From the NCBI RefSeq assembly GCF_910592395.1, contig NC_088316.1:13328001-13392000 (forward strand): 64,000 nt of DNA. The letters run 5' to 3'. This stretch comes from Lineus longissimus. Lineage: Eukaryota; Nemertea; Pilidiophora; Heteronemertea; Lineidae. The position numbers and the translations under genes are program-made. The notes under the pieces were generated by a model that saw only the letters and a program-made list of their open reading frames with translations, ran no database searches and had not been told where the DNA came from. This document shows positions 1-10,094 of the stretch, one piece after another. Each line of letters opens with the position of its first letter. The first letter of the stretch is position 1.

Positions 1-33
1 CAGTTCATTGCGTAATAATTTTTCCCTTCCCTC

Positions 34-126
34 CGCAGTTAAAAGAATTCCAGCAGAGTCCAATACACGCGGTCTATTGTCTTTAAACAAAGCCCGCTAC
101 CACCTTCGCCCAAATATCCATTGTTA
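34..126. repeat. dispersed repeat family, copy 1 (partial)
   Basis: This stretch shares a run of blocks with three other places in the window (4796-4995, 6644-6792, 27437-27612). The blocks, in order, are a purine-rich start near AGTTAAAAGAATTC, then CAATACACG, then GGTCTATTGTCTTTAAACAA, then CCATTGTT. The copy here stops matching after the last block, so it looks truncated at its right end. No coding capacity is visible. The short size and dispersed distribution suggest a SINE or a non-autonomous element, but I see no tRNA-like promoter boxes. Confidence 0.6.
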
Positions 127-238
127 TGAATTCTTACATGTATCAAAGGATCAACGGGCCAAACCTTGGTAACAACGACGCAACGAAACACCTTCCTGTG
201 TGGTCGGTAGACCTGAACCGGTGTAACAGTAACAAATG

Positions 239-251
239 CCCCCCCCCCCCC
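239..251. repeat. poly-C run
   Basis: A run of 13 C residues. Its length is likely to vary between individuals and to be prone to sequencing error. Confidence 0.9.
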
Positions 252-1440
252 TGGAAAAAGTGTCCGGCCCTATTGTATTCTGCAATATATGGTTTTATAG
301 AGACCCTGACCGTCAATAGCTAAGAGATTGAAGCGCATAATAGAATCCTTTGTTTCCCGCGCATTCTATCCTAGGACATTTTAAACTTCTACACCGGCAT
401 ACGCAAATAGTGTTGTGTTAAATAACCCCTAACAGCCACAAAATCGATTTATCAAAAATGTCACTGTCTAGAATTTAATTTTCTTTCTTTTTATTATTCA
501 AAATACAAAAACGCGAACAGCATAACAAAAATTTATCTGAATTAAATCGAGAAAAAACAAATTGGTACTCGCGGTAAAGGCAAATAAAATTAACTGAGGC
601 GGTAAGCAGAGTCGCTGTAATTTTAAATGGAAAAAGGCTGATGTTGGTCTTATTTGTTTTCTTGTGGATAGCCCAGAAATTTCCAAATGAATTGGATACA
701 AGTACATTATATTATGCAAAACTACTCATAAGTCGCATAGTTCTCATGGGATACAAGAGTGCCAAAGCCGCAGGCAGAGCGCCGCAATCTCTCGCATGGC
801 CCCGATGGCGTCTCCCTGGAGAGATTCTCATCTCCCCACTTCCCCGTTTGATCATTACTCGCAAATTACTTCAGGTAGTTTCTGGTATTGCCAGTTAATT
901 TTTTTCGCCGTGATAAGTTCTGTTATTAAATCCACCCAGTGAAGATTAGCCGCGAGAAATCAATTTGAAATGGAATGGGCTCTCTTGCGATGTTGGATAT
1001 ATCTTACTAACGTCTGGTCTCTGGAAGGCTTGCTGACTGAGGACGTGTAGCCATGTTTATAATTTGATGCAGGGGATTGCATAAGTGTTACCAACAGGGA
1101 ACTCCGTAACTAATAACAAGCCTTGCGGCGATAGGCTTAAAGGCCATATATCAAGGTTTTTTGCCATTTTCTGCTGTAAGACGATTTCAAAAGTGTACCT
1201 AACACTTTATACAATACAGAAAACCAAATGCAATTAGCTCCATCCATTTTGAAGATATAGCCAATTATGTGTTTGACAACTTGATTACCTAATCAGGCTA
1301 GCAACTGGCTTGTTAGAGCCAGGCGGCGGGTTCAGCAAAAGTTGTGATGTAGATCAGGTCATCTGTACATGTCATGCAATCATAAAAGCAGGAGGGCCTT
1401 AATTAATTATGCACACCTGGAAGTAATGTGTTTCATTCAC
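252..1440. other. non-coding stretch, nothing recognised
   Basis: Only short open frames occur here, on both strands, and none shows a recognisable domain or a splice-supported exon. The sequence is AT-rich and has no obvious internal repeat. Confidence 0.5.
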
Positions 1441-1441
1441 T

Positions 1442-1747
1442 ATGGTGTATTGTGTGGCTCCGAATTGTGTCAAGGATAGCACAAAGAACAATCGAATGAC
1501 GGATGGGACCCATTTTCATGAATTTCCAAAGCCAGTTGAACGAGAGAGGAGGAAGCTGTGGATTCGGAAGTGCAAACGTTTGGAGTGTTGGAAGCCTGGG
1601 CCTTCGGCCAAACTTTGCAGTGATCACTTTATCGATACGGATTATCACATTAAGCCGGATATCTGCATCCAACTGAATATTAAATGCCACTTGTTAAAAA
1701 CAGCTGTTCCAACCATGTCAATTGCATTTAATGCCCGAGGCTGCTGA
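1442..1747 (+). CDS. THAP-domain protein, short single-domain ORF or first exon
   Basis: The 101-residue frame opens with ATG and carries a nearly complete THAP zinc finger, the C2CH DNA-binding module of P-element-type transposases and of host transcription factors. The metal ligands are visible: Cys4 and Cys9 at the N-terminus, then a C-x2-H pair in LCSDHF around residues 59-64. Other family marks are FHEFP near residue 27, the Trp of KLW near residue 40, and AVPT near residue 89. A THAP domain is about 80-90 residues, so almost nothing follows it. The frame ends at TGA 14 residues after AVPT's first base region, with no convincing splice donor. It may be a complete small protein, the 5' exon of a longer gene, or a relic of a THAP-bearing transposon. 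No transposase catalytic region is visible nearby. Confidence 0.72.
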   Translation: MVYCVAPNCVKDSTKNNRMTDGTHFHEFPKPVERERRKLWIRKCKRLECWKPGPSAKLCSDHFIDTDYHIKPDICIQLNIKCHLLKTAVPTMSIAFNARGC

Positions 1748-2141
1748 GGTCGGTTGTTATACATAATGTGTAGGCCCTATTGGGGCCTGTGATACCGCAT
1801 AGTGTCTTCTTGTGTTCCAGCCATAGCAAGGTGACAGCGACACAGGTCAGTGTCAGTGACAGCCACTGTCAATGACAGATTATTGTCATCTGACATCTAG
1901 GCCTATCTAACGTTGCACGGCATTATATCGTCACGTCAAGATGATTGTGCATAATACCGTCACTTTTCAATAGTAGTTCAGCGTCATGACATAACTGGCG
2001 ATACAACACTGACGAGGCGAAACAATATTGTGCAACATTAGTTTGTTCAAAAATCATACATGTTATGCATCTGCAACCGTCTATCAATGCCTTCTTTGCT
2101 ATATCGGCAGGTCTGCCATGCAAATTGATTAACCACAAATT

Positions 2142-2294
2142 CTAATCACTTTCGTCCGAATGATCACTCTCATTATGATCTAGTGATATTAATGGCTCGA
2201 ACATGTACGGCTCAACGTTTAAATATCCTTCTGTATCGACCAAAACATCCTCAAATTCACTGCTCTCACTCTCTGAACTGTATGCGGAAGCCAT
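2142..2294 (-). CDS. acidic ORF, possible mobile-element-associated protein fragment
   Basis: On the minus strand an ATG opens a 50-residue frame rich in Ser, Glu and Asp, beginning MASAYSSESES and containing NVEPYMFEP. It ends at TAG. The same reading frame then continues open for another 72 codons (to 1923) and includes a Cys-rich patch, GCRCITC. An acidic leader followed by a PYxFEP-like motif and a Cys-rich region recalls the P2X7-like zinc-binding proteins common in marine invertebrates, but the resemblance is weak and from memory. If the TAG is a decay mutation, the original ORF spanned 1923-2294. It converges on the THAP ORF, so both may come from one degraded element. Confidence 0.3.
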   Translation of the reverse strand: MASAYSSESESSEFEDVLVDTEGYLNVEPYMFEPLISLDHNESDHSDESD

Positions 2295-2889
2295 CTTGCT
2301 TTGTTCTGACTGACCTGATCTACGTCATCAAAAAATCCCTAGCGGCCACATGTGGAACTAATCTAAAGTTGTGTGTGGTGGGAAATTCAAATAGTTTAAA
2401 ATTGAAAATTGAAATAACTAAATAATGACTTTATTATTAGAATTTTTTTAATGTCTGGGATCTTGTTTTTTTAACCCTCAACATATTTCATGAGTATCAA
2501 GCATGTTTTCAAACCTTGATAGATGGCCTTTAACTTGGTGGAATTATGATGTGAAAGCTCGGCAGGTTCTTAAATGTAGGCCTACCGATTACTAGTATCA
2601 TCAACTGCTATTAACATTGATTTCATATACCTGAACTATATGTATTGTGTACATATCTATCACCGTGGATGAAATGATATGAGCAAAGCACCATAAAAAA
2701 TGGTGACTAGCGTATTCGTTTTCTAGAGGCATACGTGCATTAGAAAACACTTAAGTGAGTTTCCACCATCGACCCGAAGGCTTTGCCTTGAGATCAGTGG
2801 AATTCATAAAATGTAACTCATCTTGCACTGCCCTAAAGGGAGTTGCTTACAGCTAGTAACCACTGTGACAGACATGTTTTTATTAGCAT
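2295..2889. other. non-coding stretch, nothing recognised
   Basis: AT-rich sequence with no supported exon and no clear repeat. Confidence 0.45.
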
Positions 2890-3755
2890 CCTTTCCACAG
2901 AATAATTCAATCATGACCCGGGAAAACAGATTTTGCTTCCCTGTAATCGGACTTACGGAGTAATGCTCTGGAGAGTCAATGTGATATGTGGTGATATCGG
3001 ATTTGACCTCTCAAAATACCCAAGGTTTCCAAAAAGAAGAAATAAGCAAAAAGTAGAAATGACAGCTGCATGTATCACTTGTACACTTCCCAACGAATGA
3101 TTCAATCATGAACCAGAGAAACAGATTTTGCTTCGCTGTAATAGCATTCCGCGACGTTACTATTTATAGCTCACAAGGTCATTTGAATAAGATATTGATG
3201 ACGTTTTAGTCACGTGACAGTCGGACATCGACACTTATTTCTACGCATTTCAGCTTATTTCAAAGTCAATTATCTTTGACCCTGCATTGTTTTTAGCATG
3301 AATGATAACATAGAGTCAGAGAGAGAAATATTCAGAACAATTATGTAGTATTTCCAACACTCGGACATGTGCCAGATTGAAACTAACTGCCCCAGTTAGA
3401 AAGCCTGAATCCATTACGAAACCGCATGTTGTCCGACATTGCCTGTAATTCAGCGATGGGGAAATAGAGGGCAGCAGCTGCAGTGACGTCATCTTCGCGG
3501 AATGCTATTGGAGATTTCTAAAAACTGGCGAATGGCTGACGGAGTAATGCTCTGGTGGTGATATCAAAATAGCCCTCTCCATATATTCAAGGTTTCCAAA
3601 AAGTAGACATGACAAGCGGGAAAGTTAGAACTAGCGTTGTAAGACTTACAAAGTAATGCTTTTGAGACACAAACTGACAAAGTGATAGCGGTGATATCTA
3701 ATTTGACCTCTTAATACGTACAAGGTTTCCGATAAGTAGAAATGATCAGCGTTGA
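2890..3755. repeat. cluster of degenerate repeats
   Basis: Several phrases recur in the same order with substitutions. GGAGTAATGCTCTGG is followed by a GGTGATATC core and then CAAGGTTTCCAAAAAG; this set appears near 2956-3040, again at 3539-3605, and in weaker form at 3653-3735. A second pair, ATTCAATCATGA followed by CAGATTTTGCTTC, appears near 2905-2940 and 3100-3140. The pieces are out of strict register, so this is a decayed cluster rather than a clean array. Confidence 0.6.
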
Positions 3756-4795
3756 AGCTTTTGTGGATAATTAGTTGTTGGACGGCATTTGAATTGATAG
3801 TAACTCTTAACATTGATATTTATGTATTACAACTGATCAATATTGAAGATCAAATCTGGCTTTGTAACAACAACAATGAAGAATGAAATCGATAAAATCA
3901 GTTTAAGAAGTGCTGTCAGGTAATGATAGTTTCACTCTCGTTATCAATATGGCCGAGGAATTGAAGCCAATCAGTTGGTTGCTCGTCATCTTCTCATCAA
4001 GAAAAGTGTTATTTACGATATATCTGCACGTTATTATCTTCATCGCGGTTCTTTTGTTTTTTAATCGGAGTAGACGATCGTCGTTTAATCTTGGTAAAGG
4101 CAACGGCAGACCGTTGGAGAAAGCAGTGATTCTTCTCAGAACTATTGTAATATACTCCGAATATGACAGATGACAACAGTAGCCTTCTTCAAAATTATCA
4201 TAATTAAAATCAATCGGGTGTGATCAACAGTCTGAGCGTCTTAGCGGAAATCTTCATGATACGCAGAACTTGTTCCTTTAAGGAAACCTATGGCTTAATG
4301 TTGGTTATATCGGTCGGAATTTGCTTCTTCATTAAGGAACACACATGTTATGTTGAGGTGTTTGATTTAAGGATTACTTCTGTTGCTTTTTCATGTAAAG
4401 AGGACGTGATGAACCTTTTAACTGAACTCTGTCTAAAGCCAGGGGGAAATAGAAAAATAATGCTTTACATTTTGCATTTTGCTAAGTGCGAGCACCTGTA
4501 TTGTGCCCGTGATGTATTCCCGATCTCCACTACTATCGTGTCGCACCTTTCTCTATCCGCTGATCTGTATCCCAGCATCAGCATGGCCCGTGTGTGTTAC
4601 ACGCCAAATATATCAAACGGGAATGTGTACTAATGAAGGCACATCAAGACTTGATTGCACCACTTCGTGTGTGAAGGAGAATGAACATGCGATGACCTGT
4701 GATAGACCTAGATGTACCTGCAGGAAACAGCGAGAGAAACAAGTGAGATGTGTCCTACGATTTTGCCACTTACATTAACATGTAGCTTACCACGC

Positions 4796-4995
4796 AATAA
4801 AAGGGAATTCAGGCCTATTGCAATACACGGGCTATTGTGTTTAAACAAAGCCCTCTCGTACCTCGACCTAAATTCCCATTGTTCTGCCGTCTTCTCAAAT
4901 GGGTATCAGGGCAGATCTTGATGACATCCACCCCCAGGGAGCAGCTTTCATGGAGGCCTAATAGACCGTCAAGGGCAAATACACGTGATGCTTTA
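4796..4995. repeat. dispersed repeat family, copy 2
   Basis: This is the longest-matching copy with 27437-27612. It shares the CAATACACG and GTTTAAACAAAGCCC blocks, TTCCCATTGTTCTGC, a block around GGGTATCAGGGCAGAT, and a 3' part with CACCCCCAGGGAGCAGCTTTC. The 3' half is missing from copy 1. No coding sequence is present. Confidence 0.65.
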
Positions 4996-5319
4996 AAAGG
5001 CACTGCTAAGGCTACTCTTCTACTCTTTAAATCCTATTTTCTAAGCAAAACACCTGACCCAAAATGTAATCCTCGCTGCTCAATGTTAGAACACCCTGGG
5101 TAAGCGCGGACTATGTGATGAGCCAGGTTTTATCGCCAGTTGCGTACTATTGCTAAGCATTTCATTGAACTTAACAACGAAGGGACCGTACATGTACCTA
5201 AAAATGGTTTTATTTTAGTATATATTTGATTATTTCAGCCGAAAATTGAAGATTTTTACCGTAGGAACTACCATTTCCCAGGAGGGCACCCTTTGTATGC
5301 AGATGTAATTACTAATTAC

Positions 5320-5922
5320 ATGAACACAAGAAACGTTATATGTTTTTCCAGCACAACAGTGCAGACGTTCATCATGGGGGAAGCAGGCCCAGTTATGGGC
5401 GTGAGTTTCATGTCGGCCTCCAAAATGAATAAAGAAACCAAATTACCGTTTACTGAAAGTATTCAGATGGTCTTATGTATCTATCAAATCTATTTTGTTA
5501 TTCTATTATTACCTGTTCAGAAAACGAATTTCAAGCCTATGAAGCCGTCCTTAAAGGACGTTATGCATGCGAGTTTCAACAGTAAATGCAGCCGTCGCCT
5601 GTTCAAACTAGTATCAACGTCGCCGCAGCAGCTGAGCCGCGACGCCGCGGGCATACAAACCAGTTATAACCAAGGAAAACGCATCGCAAGGCATTGTAAA
5701 GTAATTATAAGCCGCACCAAAACAACCAGCAGCAACGTTGTTGGAAGTTCGTATATTTTTAAACTTGGAAACGGATGCGTTGTACTAAAGCTCTATAGTC
5801 TTCTGATGGGCAGCACGGTTCCTCATAAATCTTGGCTTTGTTCGGCGGATATCGAACTGTTTTCAAGCGACCGGCTTGAAATGCTGTCTTTGAGAGAGAG
5901 CAACAACATGCATGTGTTCTAG
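5320..5922 (+). CDS. hypothetical protein, 200-residue open frame
   Basis: I do not recognise this frame. It is one of the longer unexplained ORFs in the window, with an ATG at its start. It has one hydrophobic segment near residues 46-65 (IQMVLCIYQIYFVILLL) and a Ser/Thr/Lys/Arg-rich second half. No signal peptide, zinc finger or transposase motif is visible, and no splice pattern supports it. It could be a chance frame, a relic of a mobile element or a lineage-specific gene; chance is my leading guess because its flanks are repeat-rich and lack any related sequence. Confidence 0.2.
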   Translation: MNTRNVICFSSTTVQTFIMGEAGPVMGVSFMSASKMNKETKLPFTESIQMVLCIYQIYFVILLLPVQKTNFKPMKPSLKDVMHASFNSKCSRRLFKLVSTSPQQLSRDAAGIQTSYNQGKRIARHCKVIISRTKTTSSNVVGSSYIFKLGNGCVVLKLYSLLMGSTVPHKSWLCSADIELFSSDRLEMLSLRESNNMHVF

Positions 5923-6643
5923 GTTCAAAAGACCGCCCAATAACAGGACAACAATTACACCGCATCTGCACCAAAACAGAATTTAGGAGAATGGCAGCGC
6001 TCCAGCGGTTGTTCGTCTATTATGAGTTGACAATTAGAGCAACCGATGGAGTCCTTAACCTCTCGTCAGTGACAAAGAAAAATAAGGCTATCACAAATGT
6101 CAATACTTCTTCTTCTTCTTCAAGTGTTCCGCAATTTTCTTTTCATGGTTGTACTACAGAATCAGGCCTGTGCCTCTTATAAACCTGGCTGTCGTCTCGT
6201 GTTCCTCCCTCGATCCCCAGAGTTGTCTCAATTGATGAACCAATTTCAATAGAATCTCAGGGAGAGAAAGAAACCCCAGTGTACCCATGAATAAGGAGTT
6301 TGGGATAGGGATAATGACAAAAACTATTCGTTTTTGCGATAATCTAAGGCATGCATATATTCCTTTTGTGACAGCAACTTGGTTGGTGTCCTTTGAGTAT
6401 CTCGTGGGTGCTATAGGCTGATCTGGGCGGGTGTGAGTGCTCTATGTGTAAAGGTTTCATCGCCAAAAAGGAGAGGTCGCGCTTCTGTAATCTCCATCCG
6501 GACTCCCAGGGCATTTAACGTCACTATCCAATAGGGGAATATAGCGATGTCAAAGCCTTAGGGATCAAGATGGAGAATCTACTGGTCACCGAGTCCAGAC
6601 TTCGTATCGTTTTGGTCATTACGTTTTTCTTGCCCCTTACCTC

Positions 6644-6792
6644 GCGCAGTTAAAAGAATTCAAGCCTTGCCCAATACACGGTCTATTGTCTTTAAACAAA
6701 GCCCGCTCGCACATATAGGCCTACATTCCCATTGTTCTGCTGCTTATCAAAGCGTCATCAGGGCAAGTTTTGATAACATCGATCCCCGTGAA
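6644..6792. repeat. dispersed repeat family, copy 3
   Basis: It matches copy 1 over AGTTAAAAGAATTC, CCAATACACGGTCTATTG and TTTAAACAAAGCCCGCTC. It matches copies 2 and 4 further on, over CCCATTGTTCTGCTG, TTATCAAAG and CATCAGGGCAAGTTTTGATA. It ends near CCCCGTGAAAGCTG. Confidence 0.65.
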
Positions 6793-6929
6793 AGCTGTAT
6801 CATGTTTTCGAAGAATAAGAAATAAAATTTAAATAAGCGATTGGCAATTGGTCATAAAATTAATACATTATGTACATGTAGAACATGGAGATGGCGAGTA
6901 AGGTATGACAAGATTAAAACTTTTGTCAT

Positions 6930-7002
6930 ACCAACCTGAGTTTTAGAGACAGGGTGTTTCTCCGAATACCAACCTGGGTTTTAGAGACAGGGTGTTTCTC
7001 CG
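6930..7002. repeat. two-copy direct tandem repeat, ~36-38 bp
   Basis: The phrase ACCAACCTG(A/G)GTTTTAGAG, followed by ACAGGGTGTTTCTCCGA, occurs twice back to back, with one internal substitution and a short linker. Such near-identity points to a recent duplication. Confidence 0.85.
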
Positions 7003-7639
7003 ACGAGTAAGCAAGCGGAAGGGGGCTTGCATGGAAAAGAAGCAACCTGTTCGATTTGGATTTAAAAGATGGACAATTGCATCAGCAAAACTCACTTGTT
7101 GCTAGTAACGGGCAAATCTGTCGTGAGAACGAAATATGACTTGGTGTGTCAGTGTGTTTAAGTGTTAGAGTGTGTTAGTGGTCAGCGAATGTGTACGTGA
7201 TGACTTGTGTATTGAAAGGTGCTCGAATGCAGATAGATTTGCGACTCGTTTCATCTTTCCAATTGTTATTCAGGCAACGATTGTTGAGAATGGTTGGCTA
7301 CATAAATAGACAACCGGTCTTCTCGAATAATGGATAGCGCATTTTTGTTCACTGATTGCCAGTTCCTGCTCGTTCCGAGTCAAATTTCTGACCACTAAAA
7401 GCTTACTATCGCGTAGTTTCGTGGCGAGATCGATGAAGGTATTTCCGATTAGTAGCCTATTCCATCATCGAATGGTTTCTAGAGTGACTCATCAAATAGA
7501 CTACCACCAGTCGCCTCAATAGAAATATGATTGCTCATTATTGTTCCGTGATTGCCAGCTAGCTCTTACCGAAACGATGAAAAGACTTCTGAAGAAATTA
7601 TCAACTATCATGAAAAAGGTCCGAGACCACAAACAATGT

Positions 7640-8345
7640 TACCGGCTGCATTCAGTTCTTATTATTTTCCAAAATCAAGTTATGATCATGAAACTCTACC
7701 AGGTAAGCAGGAGAGCTGATGACTTCCACCAGCTTCTCAATGGTGGTAAATTATGACCCTCTCTTCTGTGCCTTAACCGTCGGGACTGGACCGGCTATTA
7801 AACAATCATTGCGACATCAAACAGATAGATGCTTCAGTCTATTGTTTATCGACACGTTGTTATTACAATGAGAACAATGCCGTGGGATTTGGCAACGCCA
7901 GTACCTTTCAGGAGTAAGTGGTGTTGATGAATGATCGACGCTAAACCTATTCTGTCAGCTGATCCCCGCTTGTTAATAATGACCTCCTCGTCTGTGGCTA
8001 TACCTTCAGGGTTGGGACGGCCATCGACCAATCATAGAGAAATCAGACTACTAATCACCTACATCTTGGTTTAGCTCAGCAGGTGTTGTTTGGTTTAGGA
8101 GACTGGATGTGGCGGCAATGATTACCCAAACGATGGTGACACTGCTTACGATCGTGGAGGTCAGAGGTGCTGCTATCTTGATAAAGGAACAGGATCGACG
8201 CTGGCCTTATCAATCTGCTACTCCACGCTTGTAAATTAAACTCTGCCGTCCAGGTATCTCTTAGGAGTTGGAGCGACAATTGACTAATCACAGAATGATC
8301 AGACCAGTAATCAACTTCATCTTTGGTTTAGTTCAGATTACTGTA
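7640..8345. repeat. three degenerate tandem repeats, ~230-256 bp
   Basis: Three successive blocks share the same order of phrases: a CAGGA start, a GATCGACGCT region, a CCACGCTTGT or CCCCGCTTGT block, a GTTGG(G/A)(A/G)CG block (near 7782, 8011 and 8267), then an AATCA(T/C) AGA block ending in ATCAGAC. The second and third also share a TCTTGGTTTAG or TTTGGTTTAG tail ending in CAG. Period estimates from the GTTGG block are 229 and 256 bp. The copies are too diverged for an exact alignment by eye. Confidence 0.5.
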
Positions 8346-9490
8346 TTCAAACGATGCTGTATTCGCCTTGCTTAAAGGAAGCCAAGCTGATGGATTCAGA
8401 GTACCACGAACAGCAGACTCTATTATATGATTTAATCGAATGCCATTGATCTATTCAGTGATAATGATACTGTTCTTCTCGTCCGAGGGCAAGACCGCTC
8501 ATCACCACACAGAAGAAAGCGCTACGAATCCTTGCTGCAAGAAGTGCCTGCATCACGACCATTGAAGTCGTACCCCACTCGGCAATGGTGTTATTGCTAT
8601 CATCACATTTCACATGGTCCTGGACAGACCCTGGGTGCGCACATGAGCTTCACTCTGCTTCACTCTCCAGTGAACCAAAGCCGGCGCCGTTCCCGTGGGC
8701 AGAGGTCGAATTGATATTCTATTGTGTCTATAACACGGCTATCAAACGATGCGAAATGCTCTTAAGTTGTTCTCAATATTGCAGATTTCCGGCAGAAACA
8801 TATTTGCTTACAGCAAGGATTTGTGTTCAGGTGGCATCAGCAGTTTGTACCATTCAGGTGGTAGTGGTGATAGAATTTATAAACATCAGAGGAGGACAAA
8901 ATGGGGCTCTCTTATTGCGGCATGAGAGGACGAGAGCTCACTTATTCCATCACTCAACCAACGAAAGATTTTTGATGAGAACAAAATCCAATATGTTTGG
9001 AATTCAAATTCCCTACAGTCGTCATCAGTTAGGTTTTAAAAAATCTATATTTATCTACGGACAATGATGTTGCTCGTGTATTCGATCCTTGCTAACTGAG
9101 TCCAGCCGAAAAGGCAAATATTGTGTTAGTTAATGGCCAGACCACAAAAAATAGCAACAAACTGTTTTTTTTCTGTGGAACTTGTTGATGTGACCCCCAG
9201 GTACATTGTTTCAATAGTCTCAAAAATCGAAGCAGGGGAACTGCCCTATAAGCAGCACCCGTTATGAATGTCCATTGCGATATTTACGGACTTCTATTAG
9301 AAAGTCAAGTATGCATGTATCGGCGCTAACTATCAGCTGAAATAGATATTGCCTGACTGTATGGCTTCTCACGCAATTAGTTCATCCTTTGCGCAAAACG
9401 CCAACTGACAGGAAAATGCTGTCCGACTGCGACGTCATGACTCGAATAGTCCGCCACGTGCCGATTTATGCACCTTCTCGTGCATTACAA

Positions 9491-9621
9491 TAGGGAGTTT
9501 TCGCAAAGCCCCCGAAACACCAGCGTGAACACCAATCTCATTGTTCGACCTCATGATAACAATGTCGAACAATGGGATAGGCGTTCACTTGAGGTTTTGG
9601 GGGCTTTGCGAAAACTCTCTA
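9491..9621. mobile_element. foldback MITE-like element in U1
   Basis: Terminal inverted repeats begin TAGGGAGTTTTCGCAAAG on the left and, read on the opposite strand, TAGAGAGTTTTCGCAAAG on the right, and match for about 35-40 bp through the GCCCCC block and a GTGAACGCC-like end. The centre holds a second inverted pair, TTGTTCGAC and GTCGAACAA. The element is about 131 bp, has no coding capacity and could form a long hairpin. No clear target-site duplication beyond a possible TA is visible. Confidence 0.75.
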
Positions 9622-9690
9622 CTCCCGAGTTGGCCCCCGGGCCGTTACTGGGAAATATTGGCTTCACGCTGGACGCCTATCATGTCTTCA

Positions 9691-9809
9691 ATCGATCGAG
9701 ATATCATCTCGAGCGATCGAGATAATTATCTCGATCGATTAAAGTCTCGATAGGTGACCAGATAATATATCGATCGATTGAGATGATAAGTCCATCAATC
9801 GAGATATTT
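9691..9809. repeat. cluster of nested ATCGAGATA palindromes in U1
   Basis: The motif ATCGAGATA and its complement recur about eight times. At 9714-9737 they make a perfect 24-bp palindrome centred on AATT. The cluster is repeated in U4 (18391-18512), where a 2-bp insertion breaks the central palindrome. It lies 3' of the GPCR gene and can extrude as cruciforms. Its role is unknown. Confidence 0.75.
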
Positions 9810-10094
9810 CAGGAAAACCATTTTAGTTCATGTTAAAAAATAATCTTGCGATGTTCTTTCTGGAGTTGGGCTTCGATTTTATAAATGTTCATAAATCATT
9901 TGCCGAATGAATCTGGAAGTGCACAATAATGACCAAAATTACATGAACATTTAACACTTTGTTGAATATCCAGAACGGATCAGATTATCCCCAGGCAACT
10001 CCTTTTTGCCACAACAGGATCCGTGATTTTTTTACGATAGTCATATATGTTTTTACTTGTCCCCGCTAACTTTAGAGTCGACGTGTTCTTTGAC

